Part shown: piece after piece, positions 52,624 to 63,286 of the stretch
Position numbering within the stretch: the stretch's first letter is position 1
How the letters are laid out: the number at the start of each line of letters is the position of its first letter
DNA from: Acidobacteriota bacterium
Lineage (GTDB): Bacteria > Acidobacteriota > Terriglobia > Acidiferrales > UBA7541
Direction: 5' to 3'
Length of the DNA stretch: 64,000 nt
NCBI GenBank assembly: GCA_013289585.1
Contig: JABCZR010000001.1
Coordinates: 1-64,000 of the forward strand
Translations under genes and position numbers: made by a program
Notes under the pieces: generated by a model
What the model saw: only the letters and a program-made list of their open reading frames with translations
What the model was told of the DNA's origin: nothing
Databases searched by the model: none

Positions 52624-53670
52624 CTACAGGTTCAGTGAGCCGGAGTAGGCCACGCGCGCTTTTCCGGATTCGCTACGTTCGATGCGGCCGATGCGGAAGA
52701 ATTTTTCGCGGTGCTTTTTGAGGTCGGCTTCGACGGTCTTCACGTTTTTCGGCGGAACGATGAGAATCATGCCAACGCCCATATTGAAGGATTGCAGTAA
52801 TTCGTCCGTATCGATCTTCCCGAGCTTGGCGAGATACTTGAAAATCGGCGGCACCGGCCAGGATGCCAGATCAATCTGCGCCTTGACGCCGCTAGGCAGC
52901 ACGCGCGGCAGATTTCCCGGAATGCCTCCGCCGGTGATGTGCGCGAGAGCGGAAACCCAGCCGCGCGCGACGATGTTTTTCAACGCCGGCTCGTAGCACA
53001 GATGCGGCTTCAGCAGCTCGGCGCCAATTTTGTTTCCCACTTCGGCGACGTACGTGTCCGGCTTCAGCCTAGCCACTTCAAATACAAGTTTCCTCGCCAG
53101 CGAATATCCGTTGGTGTGCAGCCCGGCGGACGGCAAGGCGAGCAGCGTATCTCCGGGCTTCACATTTTTGCCGGTTAGAAGTTTTTTTCGCTCGACAACG
53201 CCGACGATAAATCCCGCAAGGTCGTATTCGCCGGGCGCATAAAAACCGGGCATCTCCGCGGTCTCGCCGCCGATCAGGGCGCAGCCGGCTTTGCGGCACG
53301 AGCGGCTCATGCCTTCGACGAGCTGCTCGACGACTTCAGGATCGAGCTTACCCATCGCCAGATAATCGAGAAAAAAAAGCGGCTTGGCGCCCTGCACGAG
53401 AATGTCGTTGATGCAGTGATTGACAAGATCGCCGCCGACGGTGGAGTGCACGCCGGTGGCCATGGCGACCTTGAGCTTCGTGCCCACCCCGTCGGCGCTC
53501 GAAACCAGCACGGGCTCTTTCCATTTTTTGCGGTCGAGGGCAAAGAGCGCCCCAAAGCTTCCGATCCCGCCGAGCACGCCGGGAGTGAAAGTGCGGCTGG
53601 CATGGTGGCGGATTCTCTGTTTGGCGTCGTCAGCGACGGCGATGTTCACGCCGGCATCGGCATATTTCAT
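52624..53670 (-). CDS. purM: Phosphoribosylformylglycinamidine cyclo-ligase (AIR synthetase)
   Basis: Closes FGAM to AIR with ATP in purine synthesis; 348 aa. Motifs: DAGVNIAVADDAKQRI at the N-terminus, SSADGVGTKLKVAMATG, the dimer region GGETAEMPGFYAPGEYDLAGFIVG, and HITGGGIPGNLPRVLP near the C-terminus. The ATG at 53670 follows a hairpin in the lepB-purM gap. It is the last gene of the purQLF-lepB-purM cluster. Confidence 0.97.
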   Translation of the reverse strand: MKYADAGVNIAVADDAKQRIRHHASRTFTPGVLGGIGSFGALFALDRKKWKEPVLVSSADGVGTKLKVAMATGVHSTVGGDLVNHCINDILVQGAKPLFFLDYLAMGKLDPEVVEQLVEGMSRSCRKAGCALIGGETAEMPGFYAPGEYDLAGFIVGVVERKKLLTGKNVKPGDTLLALPSAGLHTNGYSLARKLVFEVARLKPDTYVAEVGNKIGAELLKPHLCYEPALKNIVARGWVSALAHITGGGIPGNLPRVLPSGVKAQIDLASWPVPPIFKYLAKLGKIDTDELLQSFNMGVGMILIVPPKNVKTVEADLKKHREKFFRIGRIERSESGKARVAYSGSLNL

Positions 53671-53744
53671 GAGAAACCTGTCCGCTTCCGTTTCTGCTCC
53701 GGGCGCACCGTGCCTCCCGGTGTTCTTGCTGAGGAATGAATTCG

Positions 53745-53768
53745 AACGCCGCGGAGGGTCGCGGCGTT
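53745..53768. repeat. Hairpin between lepB and purM
   Basis: Perfect 9-bp stem AACGCCGCG / CGCGGCGTT with a 6-nt loop (GAGGGT). No T run follows on either strand, so it is more likely an RNA processing or stability element than a terminator. Confidence 0.6.
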
Positions 53769-53803
53769 TGCTGCCGATTGCGACCGCTCACAAAAAGACA
53801 AGA

Positions 53804-54482
53804 TCAGAATGTGTGAAAAATCCGCTTCCAGCGCACGATCCCCGGATGCAGGAGGGCATTCGCATAGGCGAAGAAACGCTCGCGAATCTGCCCCGGTTCC
53901 CAGGCTTCGGGCGAAACATTCAGCGACATGTAAATCATCACCGGCGTGCCAATGATGTCCTTGCGCGGAACGCAGCCCCAGAAGCGGCTGTCGTAGGAAT
54001 TCCCGCGATTGTCTCCCATCACAAAATAACAATCGGCTGGAACTTTGTACGGCGTGTGCAATTCGTAGGGCTCACTGGGGCCAGTCGTGTAATTTTCGAC
54101 GAGTTTCTGTCCGTTGATCCATACTGCGCCATCGTGAATGTCGATAGTGTCGCCAGGCAATCCGATGACGCGTTTCACGTAGTCCGGTGTGTCCGGAGCG
54201 AACGGCGGCTTGAAAATGATGACTTGCTGGCGCTTGGGATTGCGCCACAGCGGCACATGCCAGTTGGTGAACGGGACACCCGCATCGTAGCCGATGCGGC
54301 TCATGATGAGGTGATCGCCGATCAGCAAGGTATTTTCCATGGAGCCGGAAGGAATCACACGCGCCTGGCCGATGGTGCCATTGATCAACAGAAAAGCCAG
54401 CCCTACCCAGAACCACGCGATGATCTCGCGTTGAATCTTGGTCTTAACCGGTACGTTTGTTTCCTCTTGCATCTTGTTCTTG

Positions 54483-54493
<11 letters not shown>
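53804..54493 (-). CDS. lepB: Signal peptidase I
   Basis: Membrane serine protease that removes signal peptides from exported proteins; 229 aa. One N-terminal membrane helix (IIAWFWVGLAFLLINGTIG) is followed by box B with catalytic Ser51 (PSGSMENTLLIGD). Box D has catalytic Lys107 (YVKRVIGLPGD), and box E is MGDNRGNSYDSRFWG. Its start overlaps the 3' end of purF by 11 nt, so the two are translationally linked. A housekeeping protease between two purine genes is an unusual arrangement. Confidence 0.95.
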
Positions 54494-55991
<1,498 letters not shown>

Positions 55992-56013
55992 CTCACGTTT
56001 GATCGCCGGGCGA

Positions 56014-58392
56014 TCAGCGAACCCCTAAAGTATGCTCGAGCGAATGGGCCCAGGTGTCGCGAAGCGCTTCAACGGAACTATCGATCACCGCGTTCCCCTT
56101 GTATTGGATGCGGAAAGCATCGCCGCGGATGACCTGGCCAATCTGGTGCGCCGCAACGCTATATTGTCTCGCAGTATTGAGAACGGCGGCAAGTTTTGAT
56201 GGAGTGACGGAGACGACGGCGCGGGCGCCGCGTTCGCTGAAGACGGCGGCCTCGGCGGGGAGCAAAGAATCCGCGATGGTTACGATCGCGCCAAGCAGGG
56301 GCGCAACATGTTGCGCCCCTACGGAAGACGCGGAGGCGAAGCAGGATTCGGATAGGGTGACGGCGAGGCCGCCATCGCTGATGTCGTGGGCGGATTGGAC
56401 GTTGCCTTCGGCGGCTAGCGCGACAAGGCAGTCGATGAGGCGTTTTTCGGCGGCGAGATCGATCGCAGGGGGTTCGCCGGCGGTGATTCCGGCGATAGCC
56501 TTCGAGTATTCGCTCGAGGAAAATTCGCGGGCAAGTGCGATGGATTCATTCGTTTGTAGGGGCGCAGCATGCTGCGCCCTTGCAGCAGACATCGCTCCGT
56601 CCAGCAAAAGAATGACGTCGCCTTCTTCGCGGAAGGCGATTTTCAGGACGCGTGAGACGCCTTCGATGACGCCGAGGACGCCGACGACCGGCGTTGGGTA
56701 AATGGATTTGCCGAGAGTTTCGTTGTAGAAGCTGACGTTACCCCCGGTGATGGGAGTGCCGAGGGCGGTGCAGGCTTCGCTGAGGCCGTCAATGGCCCGG
56801 GAAAACTGCCACATCACCTCGGGTTTCTCCGGGCTGCCAAAGTTGAGGCAATTCGTGGCCGCGATAGGGCGCGCGCCGCTGGCAGCGACGTTGCGCGCGG
56901 CTTCGGCGACGGCGTGCATGGCACCGAGGCGGGGATTCAATTGGCACCAGCGGCCGTTGCCATCGGTGGACAAAGCAAGGGCGCGCTTTACCTCTCCCGT
57001 TTTTGGATCCTTGATGCGCACCACCGCAGCATCGCTCGCGCCGGGACCTGCGAGCGTGTTGGTGCGCACGCTGGTGTCGTACTGCTCGGTGATCCAGCGC
57101 TTTGAAGCAATCGCCGGCGAGGACAACAATTTCACAAAATTCTGCGTGAGATTTGTTCCGTCGGGAGCGAACGCAAACCAGTCTTTTTCGGATTCGACGC
57201 GCGGCGCGGGCGCGGAGAGGGGGCGATTGTAAACCGGCCCCTCCTCAGCGAGAGGATGCGCGGGAATTTCAGCGGCGACTCTGCCGTTGTTCTTGATCCT
57301 GGCGATTCCGCCTTCGGTGACCTGGCCAACGACCGTGGCGTCCAGTCCCCACTTCTTGAAAACGCCGAGCACTTCGTGTTCGCGACCTTTTTCCGCGACG
57401 AGCAGCATGCGCTCCTGCGATTCGCTGAGCATGATTTCGTACGGCGTCATGCCGGTCTCGCGTTGCGGAACTTTGGCGAGGTCGATTTCGATCCCGGTGC
57501 CGCCGCGCGAGGCCATTTCCATGGTGGAGCAGGTCAGTCCGGCAGCGCCCATGTCCTGAATCGCGACCACCGCGCCGGTTTGCATGGCTTCGAGGCACGC
57601 CTCGAGCAGCAGCTTTTCCATGAACGGGTCGCCCACCTGCACGTTCGGGCGTTTCTGCTTCGATTCCTCGGTGAATTCGGCCGACGCCAGCAGCGACGCG
57701 CCATGAATGCCGTCGCGGCCGGTTTTTGCGCCAACATAAATCACGGGATTGCCGATGCCCTTGGCTTTGGCCAGAAAAATTTCTTCTTTTCTCGCAATGC
57801 CCAGCGCGAGAGCATTCACCAGCGGATTCTGCGAGTAGCACGGCTCAAAGCCGACTTCGCCGCCGATGGTAGGCACGCCGAAACAATTTCCATAATTTCC
57901 GATGCCGCGAATCACGCTGTCGAAAATGCGTCGATTCTTCGCGGCTTCTTCTTCACTAGTATTCTTGCTTGCAGTAATTTCGCCGAAGCGCAACGAATCG
58001 AGCACGGCGATCGGACGCGCGCCCATGGTAAAAATGTCGCGCAAGATTCCGCCGACGCCGGTGGTCGCACCCTGGAACGGTTCGACGTAACTCGGATGAT
58101 TGTGCGATTCGATCTTGAAGGCCGCGACGAGCCCGTCGCCGATGTCCACCACGCCTGCGTTTTCGCCCGGGCCTTGCACAACGAGTTTGCCGCGCGTCGG
58201 CAGGCGCTTCAGATGCACCTTGCTCGATTTGTAGGAGCAATGCTCGCTCCACATCACGCTGAAAATGCCCAGCTCCGTGATGTTTGGCTCGCGGCCGAGG
58301 ATCTGCTTCACGCGCGCGTATTCTTCAGCGCTAAGGCCGTGTTCAGCCGCGATTTCCGGAGTAACTTTGATTTCTGTGATTGCTGTCGCCAT
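56014..58392 (-). CDS. purL: Phosphoribosylformylglycinamidine synthase, small-type subunit II, with two palindrome-derived insertions
   Basis: Converts FGAR to FGAM with ATP and ammonia from PurQ; 792 aa, longer than the usual 720-750 for this type. Motifs: [96 protein letters not shown] and [14 protein letters not shown]. Two inserted stretches, [12 protein letters not shown] (about residues 603-614) and [11 protein letters not shown] (about 689-700), are encoded by near-identical DNA palindromes and lie in loops between conserved blocks. AGGGGAA precedes the ATG. purQ lies upstream and purF downstream. No purS is visible. Confidence 0.95.
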   Translation of the reverse strand: MATAITEIKVTPEIAAEHGLSAEEYARVKQILGREPNITELGIFSVMWSEHCSYKSSKVHLKRLPTRGKLVVQGPGENAGVVDIGDGLVAAFKIESHNHPSYVEPFQGATTGVGGILRDIFTMGARPIAVLDSLRFGEITASKNTSEEEAAKNRRIFDSVIRGIGNYGNCFGVPTIGGEVGFEPCYSQNPLVNALALGIARKEEIFLAKAKGIGNPVIYVGAKTGRDGIHGASLLASAEFTEESKQKRPNVQVGDPFMEKLLLEACLEAMQTGAVVAIQDMGAAGLTCSTMEMASRGGTGIEIDLAKVPQRETGMTPYEIMLSESQERMLLVAEKGREHEVLGVFKKWGLDATVVGQVTEGGIARIKNNGRVAAEIPAHPLAEEGPVYNRPLSAPAPRVESEKDWFAFAPDGTNLTQNFVKLLSSPAIASKRWITEQYDTSVRTNTLAGPGASDAAVVRIKDPKTGEVKRALALSTDGNGRWCQLNPRLGAMHAVAEAARNVAASGARPIAATNCLNFGSPEKPEVMWQFSRAIDGLSEACTALGTPITGGNVSFYNETLGKSIYPTPVVGVLGVIEGVSRVLKIAFREEGDVILLLDGAMSAARAQHAAPLQTNESIALAREFSSSEYSKAIAGITAGEPPAIDLAAEKRLIDCLVALAAEGNVQSAHDISDGGLAVTLSESCFASASSVGAQHVAPLLGAIVTIADSLLPAEAAVFSERGARAVVSVTPSKLAAVLNTARQYSVAAHQIGQVIRGDAFRIQYKGNAVIDSSVEALRDTWAHSLEHTLGVR
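56297..56320. repeat. Palindromic element copy 1, inside purL
   Basis: 24-bp perfect palindrome with arms AGGGGCGCAACA and TGTTGCGCCCCT. Read on the minus strand it codes for VGAQHVAPL within purL. Confidence 0.9.
56560..56579. repeat. Palindromic element copy 2, inside purL
   Basis: 20-bp perfect palindrome with arms GGGCGCAGCA and TGCTGCGCCC, flanked on the left by TGTAG. On the minus strand it codes for RAQHAAPL, the same reading frame as copy 1. Confidence 0.9.
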
Positions 58393-58414
58393 TTCCCCTG
58401 CTTAGAAGTCGCAA

Positions 58415-58435
58415 GGGCGCAGCATTGCTGCGCCC
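58415..58435. repeat. Palindromic element copy 3, between purQ and purL
   Basis: Arms GGGCGCAGCA and TGCTGCGCCC with one central T, followed by CTAC. It lies 23 bp upstream of the purL start, in the same element family as the two copies inside purL. Confidence 0.9.
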
Positions 58436-58463
58436 CTACAAGAAAATCCTCTTGGACTGCAGC

Positions 58464-59174
58464 TCAAGCCGTGGCCTTTGCGGCGCCGACGAGGGCTTCG
58501 GCCATGGAACGCAAAATCACGAGGCCGTCGGCGGAGCCCAGCGCGGGTTCCACAGCGCGCTCCGGATGCGGCATCAAGCCGGCGACGTTGCGCTCGCGAT
58601 TGCAGATTCCCGCGATGTTGTGCATCGAGCCGTTGGGATTGCCCGCTTCGTCGTTCGAACCGTCGGGAGTCGTGTAGCGGAAAATCACCTGACGATTTTT
58701 CTCGAGTTCGGCGTAGGTCGCGTCGTCACAAGTGTAGTTGCCGTCGGAGTGCGCGATGGGCATCTTGAGAATCTGGCCTTTTTGCGCGGCGTTGGTGAAA
58801 GGCGTGTCGGTCTGCTCGACGCGGACGTACACATGGCGGCAAATGAATCTCAGGCCGCTGTTGCGCATCATCGCGCCGGGAAGAAGGCCGGACTCCAGCA
58901 GCGTTTGAAATCCGTTGCAGACTCCTAGCACCAGGCCGCCGCTCTTCGCGAATTTCTCCACCGACTTCATCACCGGCGAAAACCGCGCGATGGCCCCGGT
59001 ACGAAGATAATCGCCGTAGGAAAATCCGCCGGGCAGAATAATGGCGTCACAATTGGCAAGGTCCTGAGATTGGTGCCAGATGAATTCGACAGGTTTTTGC
59101 AGGACGTTGCCGATGGCGTAAAACGCATCGTGGTCGCAATTGGACCCGGGAAAAACTACGACTCCAAATTTCAT
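58464..59174 (-). CDS. purQ: Phosphoribosylformylglycinamidine synthase subunit I (glutaminase)
   Basis: Class I glutamine amidotransferase supplying ammonia to PurL; 236 aa. Motifs: [37 protein letters not shown], the nucleophile in [15 protein letters not shown], and the His-Glu pair in [12 protein letters not shown]. Start ATG at 59174. It is the first gene of the minus-strand purine cluster. The purL gene follows after about 70 nt, a gap that contains a palindromic element. Confidence 0.96.
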   Translation of the reverse strand: MKFGVVVFPGSNCDHDAFYAIGNVLQKPVEFIWHQSQDLANCDAIILPGGFSYGDYLRTGAIARFSPVMKSVEKFAKSGGLVLGVCNGFQTLLESGLLPGAMMRNSGLRFICRHVYVRVEQTDTPFTNAAQKGQILKMPIAHSDGNYTCDDATYAELEKNRQVIFRYTTPDGSNDEAGNPNGSMHNIAGICNRERNVAGLMPHPERAVEPALGSADGLVILRSMAEALVGAAKATA

Positions 59175-59293
59175 GCGGTTGCAGCTCCCTGTAGCGTTGC
59201 GGGAACTCTTATTTTAGCACACACGCGCGAGTTCGAACGGGGGAGGATCAAACGAGGAAGAGAAATAACGCGGGGAAGCAGAGCTGCTCTGCC

Positions 59294-59713
59294 TCAGCTC
59301 TCCTTCATGCTGTGATCCATCGAAAAACACAGCCGGAAGCCACCGTTGTCTTCGACCACCATTTCATAGCAATTGTAGACGCGCAGCGTCGGAGCTTCGA
59401 TGATCTTCGCGCCGCGGGCCTTCAACTCCGCGTGAAGTGCATCGAGATCATTCACCCAAACGTAGGCATCGACGCTAATGCTGCGCCGCACAACGTTGGG
59501 CGATGGGAGAGCTCCGCCATCGGCTTTGCCGAAGTGAATCTCGGCGGTATCTCGCGCCACCATGGCGAATACCGGCGGATCCAGAAAATAGCCGAGGATT
59601 CGAAAGCCGAGGACGTCGCGATAGTATTCGGCCGCAGCCACAACATCCGGCACAACAAACACCGGAGAAATTGTCGTGAGCTTTATTCCTGGCTTGACGT
59701 TTGCCTCGGCCAT
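59294..59713 (-). CDS. VOC family protein (glyoxalase/bleomycin-resistance-like)
   Basis: 139 aa. The VOC beta-alpha-beta units are ISPVFVVPDVVAAAEYYRDVLGFRILGYF and VDAYVWVNDLDALHAELKARGAKI. A His in AEIHFGKAD and the Glu in YNCYEMVVEDNGGFRLCF are at positions that often bind metal. It ends in a short tail (SMDHSMKES). The ATG at 59713 has GGGAG upstream. The substrate is unknown. It lies downstream of the SPFH gene on the same strand (18 nt gap), so co-transcription is likely. Confidence 0.85.
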   Translation of the reverse strand: MAEANVKPGIKLTTISPVFVVPDVVAAAEYYRDVLGFRILGYFLDPPVFAMVARDTAEIHFGKADGGALPSPNVVRRSISVDAYVWVNDLDALHAELKARGAKIIEAPTLRVYNCYEMVVEDNGGFRLCFSMDHSMKES

Positions 59714-59731
59714 AAAAAGCTCCCGCTACGA

Positions 59732-60664
59732 TCAGATAGAGCGGCCCGCGGGTCCGGAAGTACCTGGTGCGGGCGCATCCGGCGAGGACTTGGGTAACGA
59801 TTGCACCGCGGCGTCGAGGCCAAGCACATTTACGAGGCTGGAGTTGGATGGCACGATGTACTTCGTGTTTTGCGCCAGCGTGTTGTTCAGAACTTCAAGG
59901 CGTCGCATCGTCTCGGCGCGCTCCTTAAAATAAGTTTCGGCCGCGGTGGAGACGAGCTTGATGGCTTCAGCTTCGGCATTGGCGCGCGTAACGCGGGCCT
60001 GCGCGTCGCCTTCGGCTTTCAAGATTTCGGATTGCTTCTTGCCTTCCGCTTGCAAAATCTGGCTTTGCTTGATGCCTTCGGCTTCGAGCACGGCGGCGCG
60101 CTTCTCGCGTTCGGCTTTCATCTGGCGGGACATGGCGTCGGTGATGTCCCGGGGAGGCTCGATTTTCTGCACCTCGACGCGCGTCACCTTCACGCCCCAG
60201 CCGTTGGTAGCCTCGTCGAGAACCTCGCGCAAGTTGGTATTGATCATGTCGCGAGCGACGAGAGTTTCATCCAGCGTGCGGTCGCCAATCAGGTTGCGCA
60301 AATTCGTCTGCGCCAGCGTGGTGCAGGCATAGCCAAAATCCTGCACTTCATATTGCGATTTCACCGGATCGATCACTTTGTAATAGACCACCGCGTCCAC
60401 TTCCACGGTCACATTGTCTTTGGTGATGAGTTTCTGCGGCGGCACGGTGATGACCTGCTCGCGCATGTCCACGCGCACGATATCGTCCACAAAGGGCACG
60501 ATGAACGTCAGCCCCGAGGGCGCCATGCCGTGGTACTTGCCCAGCCGGGTGATCAATCCTTTTTCATATTGCTTCACCGTTCGCGCGCCCTTGGCCAGCG
60601 CCACCAGGCCAAGCACCAGGAACGCGAAGATCGCTACCATGACCAATCCGCCGATGGCATCCAT
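59732..60664 (-). CDS. SPFH/stomatin-like (QmcA/HflC-like) membrane protein
   Basis: 310 aa. One N-terminal membrane helix (GGLVMVAIFAFLVLGLVALA), then the SPFH/Band 7 domain (GLITRLGKYHGMAPSGLTFIVPFVDDIVRVDMREQV, YYKVIDPVKSQYEVQDF, GVKVTRVEVQKIEPPRDI). A long coiled helix (RQMKAEREKRAAVLEAEG ... KAEGDAQARVTRANAEAEA) follows. Such proteins form large ring oligomers in membranes and are often paired with NfeD, whose gene lies just upstream (6 nt gap). The role is probably membrane quality control or domain organisation. Confidence 0.92.
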   Translation of the reverse strand: MDAIGGLVMVAIFAFLVLGLVALAKGARTVKQYEKGLITRLGKYHGMAPSGLTFIVPFVDDIVRVDMREQVITVPPQKLITKDNVTVEVDAVVYYKVIDPVKSQYEVQDFGYACTTLAQTNLRNLIGDRTLDETLVARDMINTNLREVLDEATNGWGVKVTRVEVQKIEPPRDITDAMSRQMKAEREKRAAVLEAEGIKQSQILQAEGKKQSEILKAEGDAQARVTRANAEAEAIKLVSTAAETYFKERAETMRRLEVLNNTLAQNTKYIVPSNSSLVNVLGLDAAVQSLPKSSPDAPAPGTSGPAGRSI

Positions 60665-60670
60665 ATCTCT

Positions 60671-61111
60671 TCACCTCACTCTGAGCGTCACACCTTCGAC
60701 CGATTGCACCACCACCACTGCGCCGGCATCGCGGGCGACTTCATCTCCACCGGACAATTCCGCTCGCCAAATCTCGGACCCCACCTTCACCATGCCAGGC
60801 TCGCGAATGGCGATCCGTTTGGTCACCACGCCGGTTTTCCCCACCACCGCATCCACGTTGCTGGCCTGGTCCTTTACCGTCAGTTTCTTTTTCAGCCAGC
60901 TTCGGAAGACCGCCAGATAAAGCAGTGCAAGCACGCCCGCGGCAAGCAAACCAATTTTTGCCGAGCCCGCCACAAGTCCGATTCCGCCGCCGACCGCCAG
61001 CGATGCACCCAAAAGCGCCAGATCGAATCCCGTCAATGCGCCTAGCGCCAGCTCGATGATCACGCACACGATGCCGCCGATCACCAGCAGCCAATTCACC
61101 CAATTGCCCAA
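60671..61111 (-). CDS. NfeD-like membrane protein
   Basis: About 146 aa. Three to four helices come first (NWLLVIGGIVCVIIELALG, LLGASLAVGGGIGLVAG, KIGLLAAGVLALLYLAVF). The C-terminal OB-fold-like NfeD domain follows: VGKTGVVTKRIAIREPGMVKVGSEIWRAEL, GAVVVVQSVEGVTLRV. A TTG at 61111 is supported by AAGGAG 7 nt upstream and begins just before the first helix; an ATG 20 codons further upstream (61171) gives an unlikely Arg/Ser extension. It lies 6 nt before the SPFH gene, a widespread pairing. Confidence 0.87.
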   Translation of the reverse strand: MGNWVNWLLVIGGIVCVIIELALGALTGFDLALLGASLAVGGGIGLVAGSAKIGLLAAGVLALLYLAVFRSWLKKKLTVKDQASNVDAVVGKTGVVTKRIAIREPGMVKVGSEIWRAELSGGDEVARDAGAVVVVQSVEGVTLRVR

Positions 61112-61317
61112 AGGAGGACTCCTTCCGCTTCGCGTACCGCGGACGATAGCACCTGCATGGGTGCTGTTCAATGGCCGGGGCTCTAGCGAGGATACCTATT
61201 GCGCGTGTCCGTAGAAGAGCGCGGTCCACCTATTCATTTCCGGAATTTTGTTGTATCAGACCGTGATAAAACATATCGCATGTTTGGTACAGGCTGAAAG
61301 TCCAGCGAGGAGGCACG

Positions 61318-61746
61318 TTGCGCGCATTTCGAACGTTATTTTACACAGGCACCGTGATTCAACTGATTACGGCGCCCGTGCATCTGCTCGGAACGCTCAG
61401 GAAACCGGTGCCCGCTAATGATCAGGAAAGAATGCTGTTGGACCTGCTCTACAATTACAAGTTCCATCTGGGCGCCGGTTTTGTGCGTTCGATGGGTGAC
61501 TTCTTGACAGGATTCAGCCTGCTCTACAGCGTCTTTATCCTCATTCTCGGCTTGATCAATTTGCTTACGATTCGACAGGCTGGGGATTCGCGGTTTTTGC
61601 GTTCGCTCTGTTGGCTCAACGTGCTATGCATGGCCGCATGCACGGGAATTGGATTTGCGTTTTTCTTCCTGCCGCCGCTGCTGTTCTCCCTGGTTCCGTT
61701 TGTCGCGTTTCTGGGAGCGGCATTGACAGCGCCCCGACAAGCGTGA
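61318..61746 (+). CDS. Hypothetical four-helix membrane protein
   Basis: 142 aa with four hydrophobic segments: TLFYTGTVIQLITAPVHLLG, SMGDFLTGFSLLYSVFILILGLINLL, SLCWLNVLCMAACTGIGFAFFF and LLFSLVPFVAFLGAALT. It resembles small proteins labelled LIC_13387-like, but I am not certain. The TTG at 61318 follows AGGAGG with a 4-nt gap. It converges with glmU, whose stop is 3 nt downstream. Function is unknown. Confidence 0.7.
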   Translation: MRAFRTLFYTGTVIQLITAPVHLLGTLRKPVPANDQERMLLDLLYNYKFHLGAGFVRSMGDFLTGFSLLYSVFILILGLINLLTIRQAGDSRFLRSLCWLNVLCMAACTGIGFAFFFLPPLLFSLVPFVAFLGAALTAPRQA

Positions 61747-61749
61747 AAG

Positions 61750-63216
61750 CTATCGGCGCTTCTTCGAGGCGCGACGCGGCTTCGATCTTTTCTTCGCACG
61801 GGCTTTCTTTGCGGGCTTCTTTGAATTTTCGGCTGCCAGTTCGCGCCGCTTCTTCGCGGCCCAGCCCGGCTTGTTTTCCTGGCGTCCGCGCGCGATGCCA
61901 AGCCCTTCGGCTGGAACATTCTCGGTGATGGTTGATCCCGCGGCGATGTACGCGCCATCGCCGACGCGCACCGGCGCCACCAGCGCGGAATCGCTGCCGA
62001 TGAACACTTTGTTGCCGATGGTGGTGGGATATTTGTGGAAGCCGTCGTAGTTGCAAGTGATCGTGCCGGCGCCGATATTCGATTTTTTCCCGATCTTTGC
62101 ATCGCCGAGATACGAGAGGTGCATGGCCTTCGTGCCTTCGCCGATGGTGCTCTTCTTCAGCTCCACGAAATTGCCGATGCGCGCGCCTGCTTTCAAGTGA
62201 TTGTCCGGGCGCAATCGCGCGAAGGGTCCGATGATCACGCGGTCATCGAGGCGGCTCTGGGCTACCACGCAATGCGCTTCAACCATCACGTCATCGCCCA
62301 GAATCGCATCTTTCAGCACGCTCCCGGTTCGAATCGTGCAGCGCGCGCCGATTTTCGTTTTTCCGAGCAGCTGCACTCCGGGTTCGAGGATCGTGTCTTC
62401 GCCTGCCGTCACATCCGGATCGATCAGCACCGTCTCCGGCAACTGGATCGTAACGCCCGCATCCATTAGCGCATTGCGCTTCCATTCTCTGAACACGCGG
62501 TCTACCTCGGCAAGGTCCGCACGCGTATTGCATCCCAGAACTTCCCGCGAATCGACGGCCACTTGAGCGATGACCGTCTCGCCTTTGGCATTCAGCGCCG
62601 CGATCGCATCGGTCAGGTACAGTTCGCGATGATGGTTGTTTGGCTTCACCAGGCTGAGCGCCGGCCAGAGTTTTTCCAGACTAAAGCAGTAAATCGCTGA
62701 ATTGATTTCATTGATTTCGCGCTGCTCTTCGGTGAGCTGCGATTCCTCAACGATGGCGGAAACCATGCTCTCGGACTTTCGGACTACCCGTCCGTAGCCC
62801 GAGGGATCCGCGAGCACCGCCGTCAGAATGGTTGCAGCGGCATTCCCTTTGCGATGCATCGCCACTAAGTTCTTCAAAGTTTCCGTGCGCACCAGTGGTG
62901 CATCCCCAGGCAAGACGATTGCAAATTTCGCCCTGCCCAGCGCGCGCCGCGCCACCTGCATTGCGTGGCCAGTTCCATTTTGCGGTTGCTGTAGAACGGT
63001 GACCGCACCCAGTGGTTCAACCATCGCCGTCACTTGCTCCGCCTGGTGCCCCACGACGACAATCGTCTCCCGCGCCTTCAGCGGCGCGCAGGCCAGCACC
63101 ACTTGCTCGACGAGTGTTCGTCCGCCCGCGCAGTGCAGCACCTTGGCAATGCTGGATTTCAGCCGCGTGCCTTTTCCCGCGGCCAGGATCACGATGGCAA
63201 GGTCGTTATTGGACAT
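61750..63216 (-). CDS. glmU: Bifunctional GlmU (GlcNAc-1-P uridyltransferase / GlcN-1-P acetyltransferase)
   Basis: Makes UDP-GlcNAc for peptidoglycan and lipid A; 488 aa. The N-terminal uridyltransferase has AIVILAAGKGTRLKSSIAKVLH and LQQPQNGTGHAMQVA. The C-terminal left-handed helix shows hexapeptide repeats (ILEPGVQLLGKTKIGARCTI, IGNFVELKKSTIGEGTKAMHLSYLGDAKIG, GAGTITCNYDGFHKYPTTIG). The last 45 residues form a Lys/Arg-rich tail (KKPAKKARAKKRSK, RRASKKRR) absent from most GlmU proteins. The ATG at 63216 begins exactly at the catalytic domain. lpxC ends 70 nt upstream. Confidence 0.95.
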   Translation of the reverse strand: MSNNDLAIVILAAGKGTRLKSSIAKVLHCAGGRTLVEQVVLACAPLKARETIVVVGHQAEQVTAMVEPLGAVTVLQQPQNGTGHAMQVARRALGRAKFAIVLPGDAPLVRTETLKNLVAMHRKGNAAATILTAVLADPSGYGRVVRKSESMVSAIVEESQLTEEQREINEINSAIYCFSLEKLWPALSLVKPNNHHRELYLTDAIAALNAKGETVIAQVAVDSREVLGCNTRADLAEVDRVFREWKRNALMDAGVTIQLPETVLIDPDVTAGEDTILEPGVQLLGKTKIGARCTIRTGSVLKDAILGDDVMVEAHCVVAQSRLDDRVIIGPFARLRPDNHLKAGARIGNFVELKKSTIGEGTKAMHLSYLGDAKIGKKSNIGAGTITCNYDGFHKYPTTIGNKVFIGSDSALVAPVRVGDGAYIAAGSTITENVPAEGLGIARGRQENKPGWAAKKRRELAAENSKKPAKKARAKKRSKPRRASKKRR

Positions 63217-63286
63217 GGTTTTCAGCCCATTCTGCTGGAGTAGCAGCCAATTCGCAATGAAGGGATGAACAGGACGCGGCGAATGC

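Noticed and set aside
57256-58677. 473-codon plus-strand frame opposite purL
   Set aside because: Antisense to conserved PurL motifs; His/Arg/Ala-rich as expected of a shadow frame.
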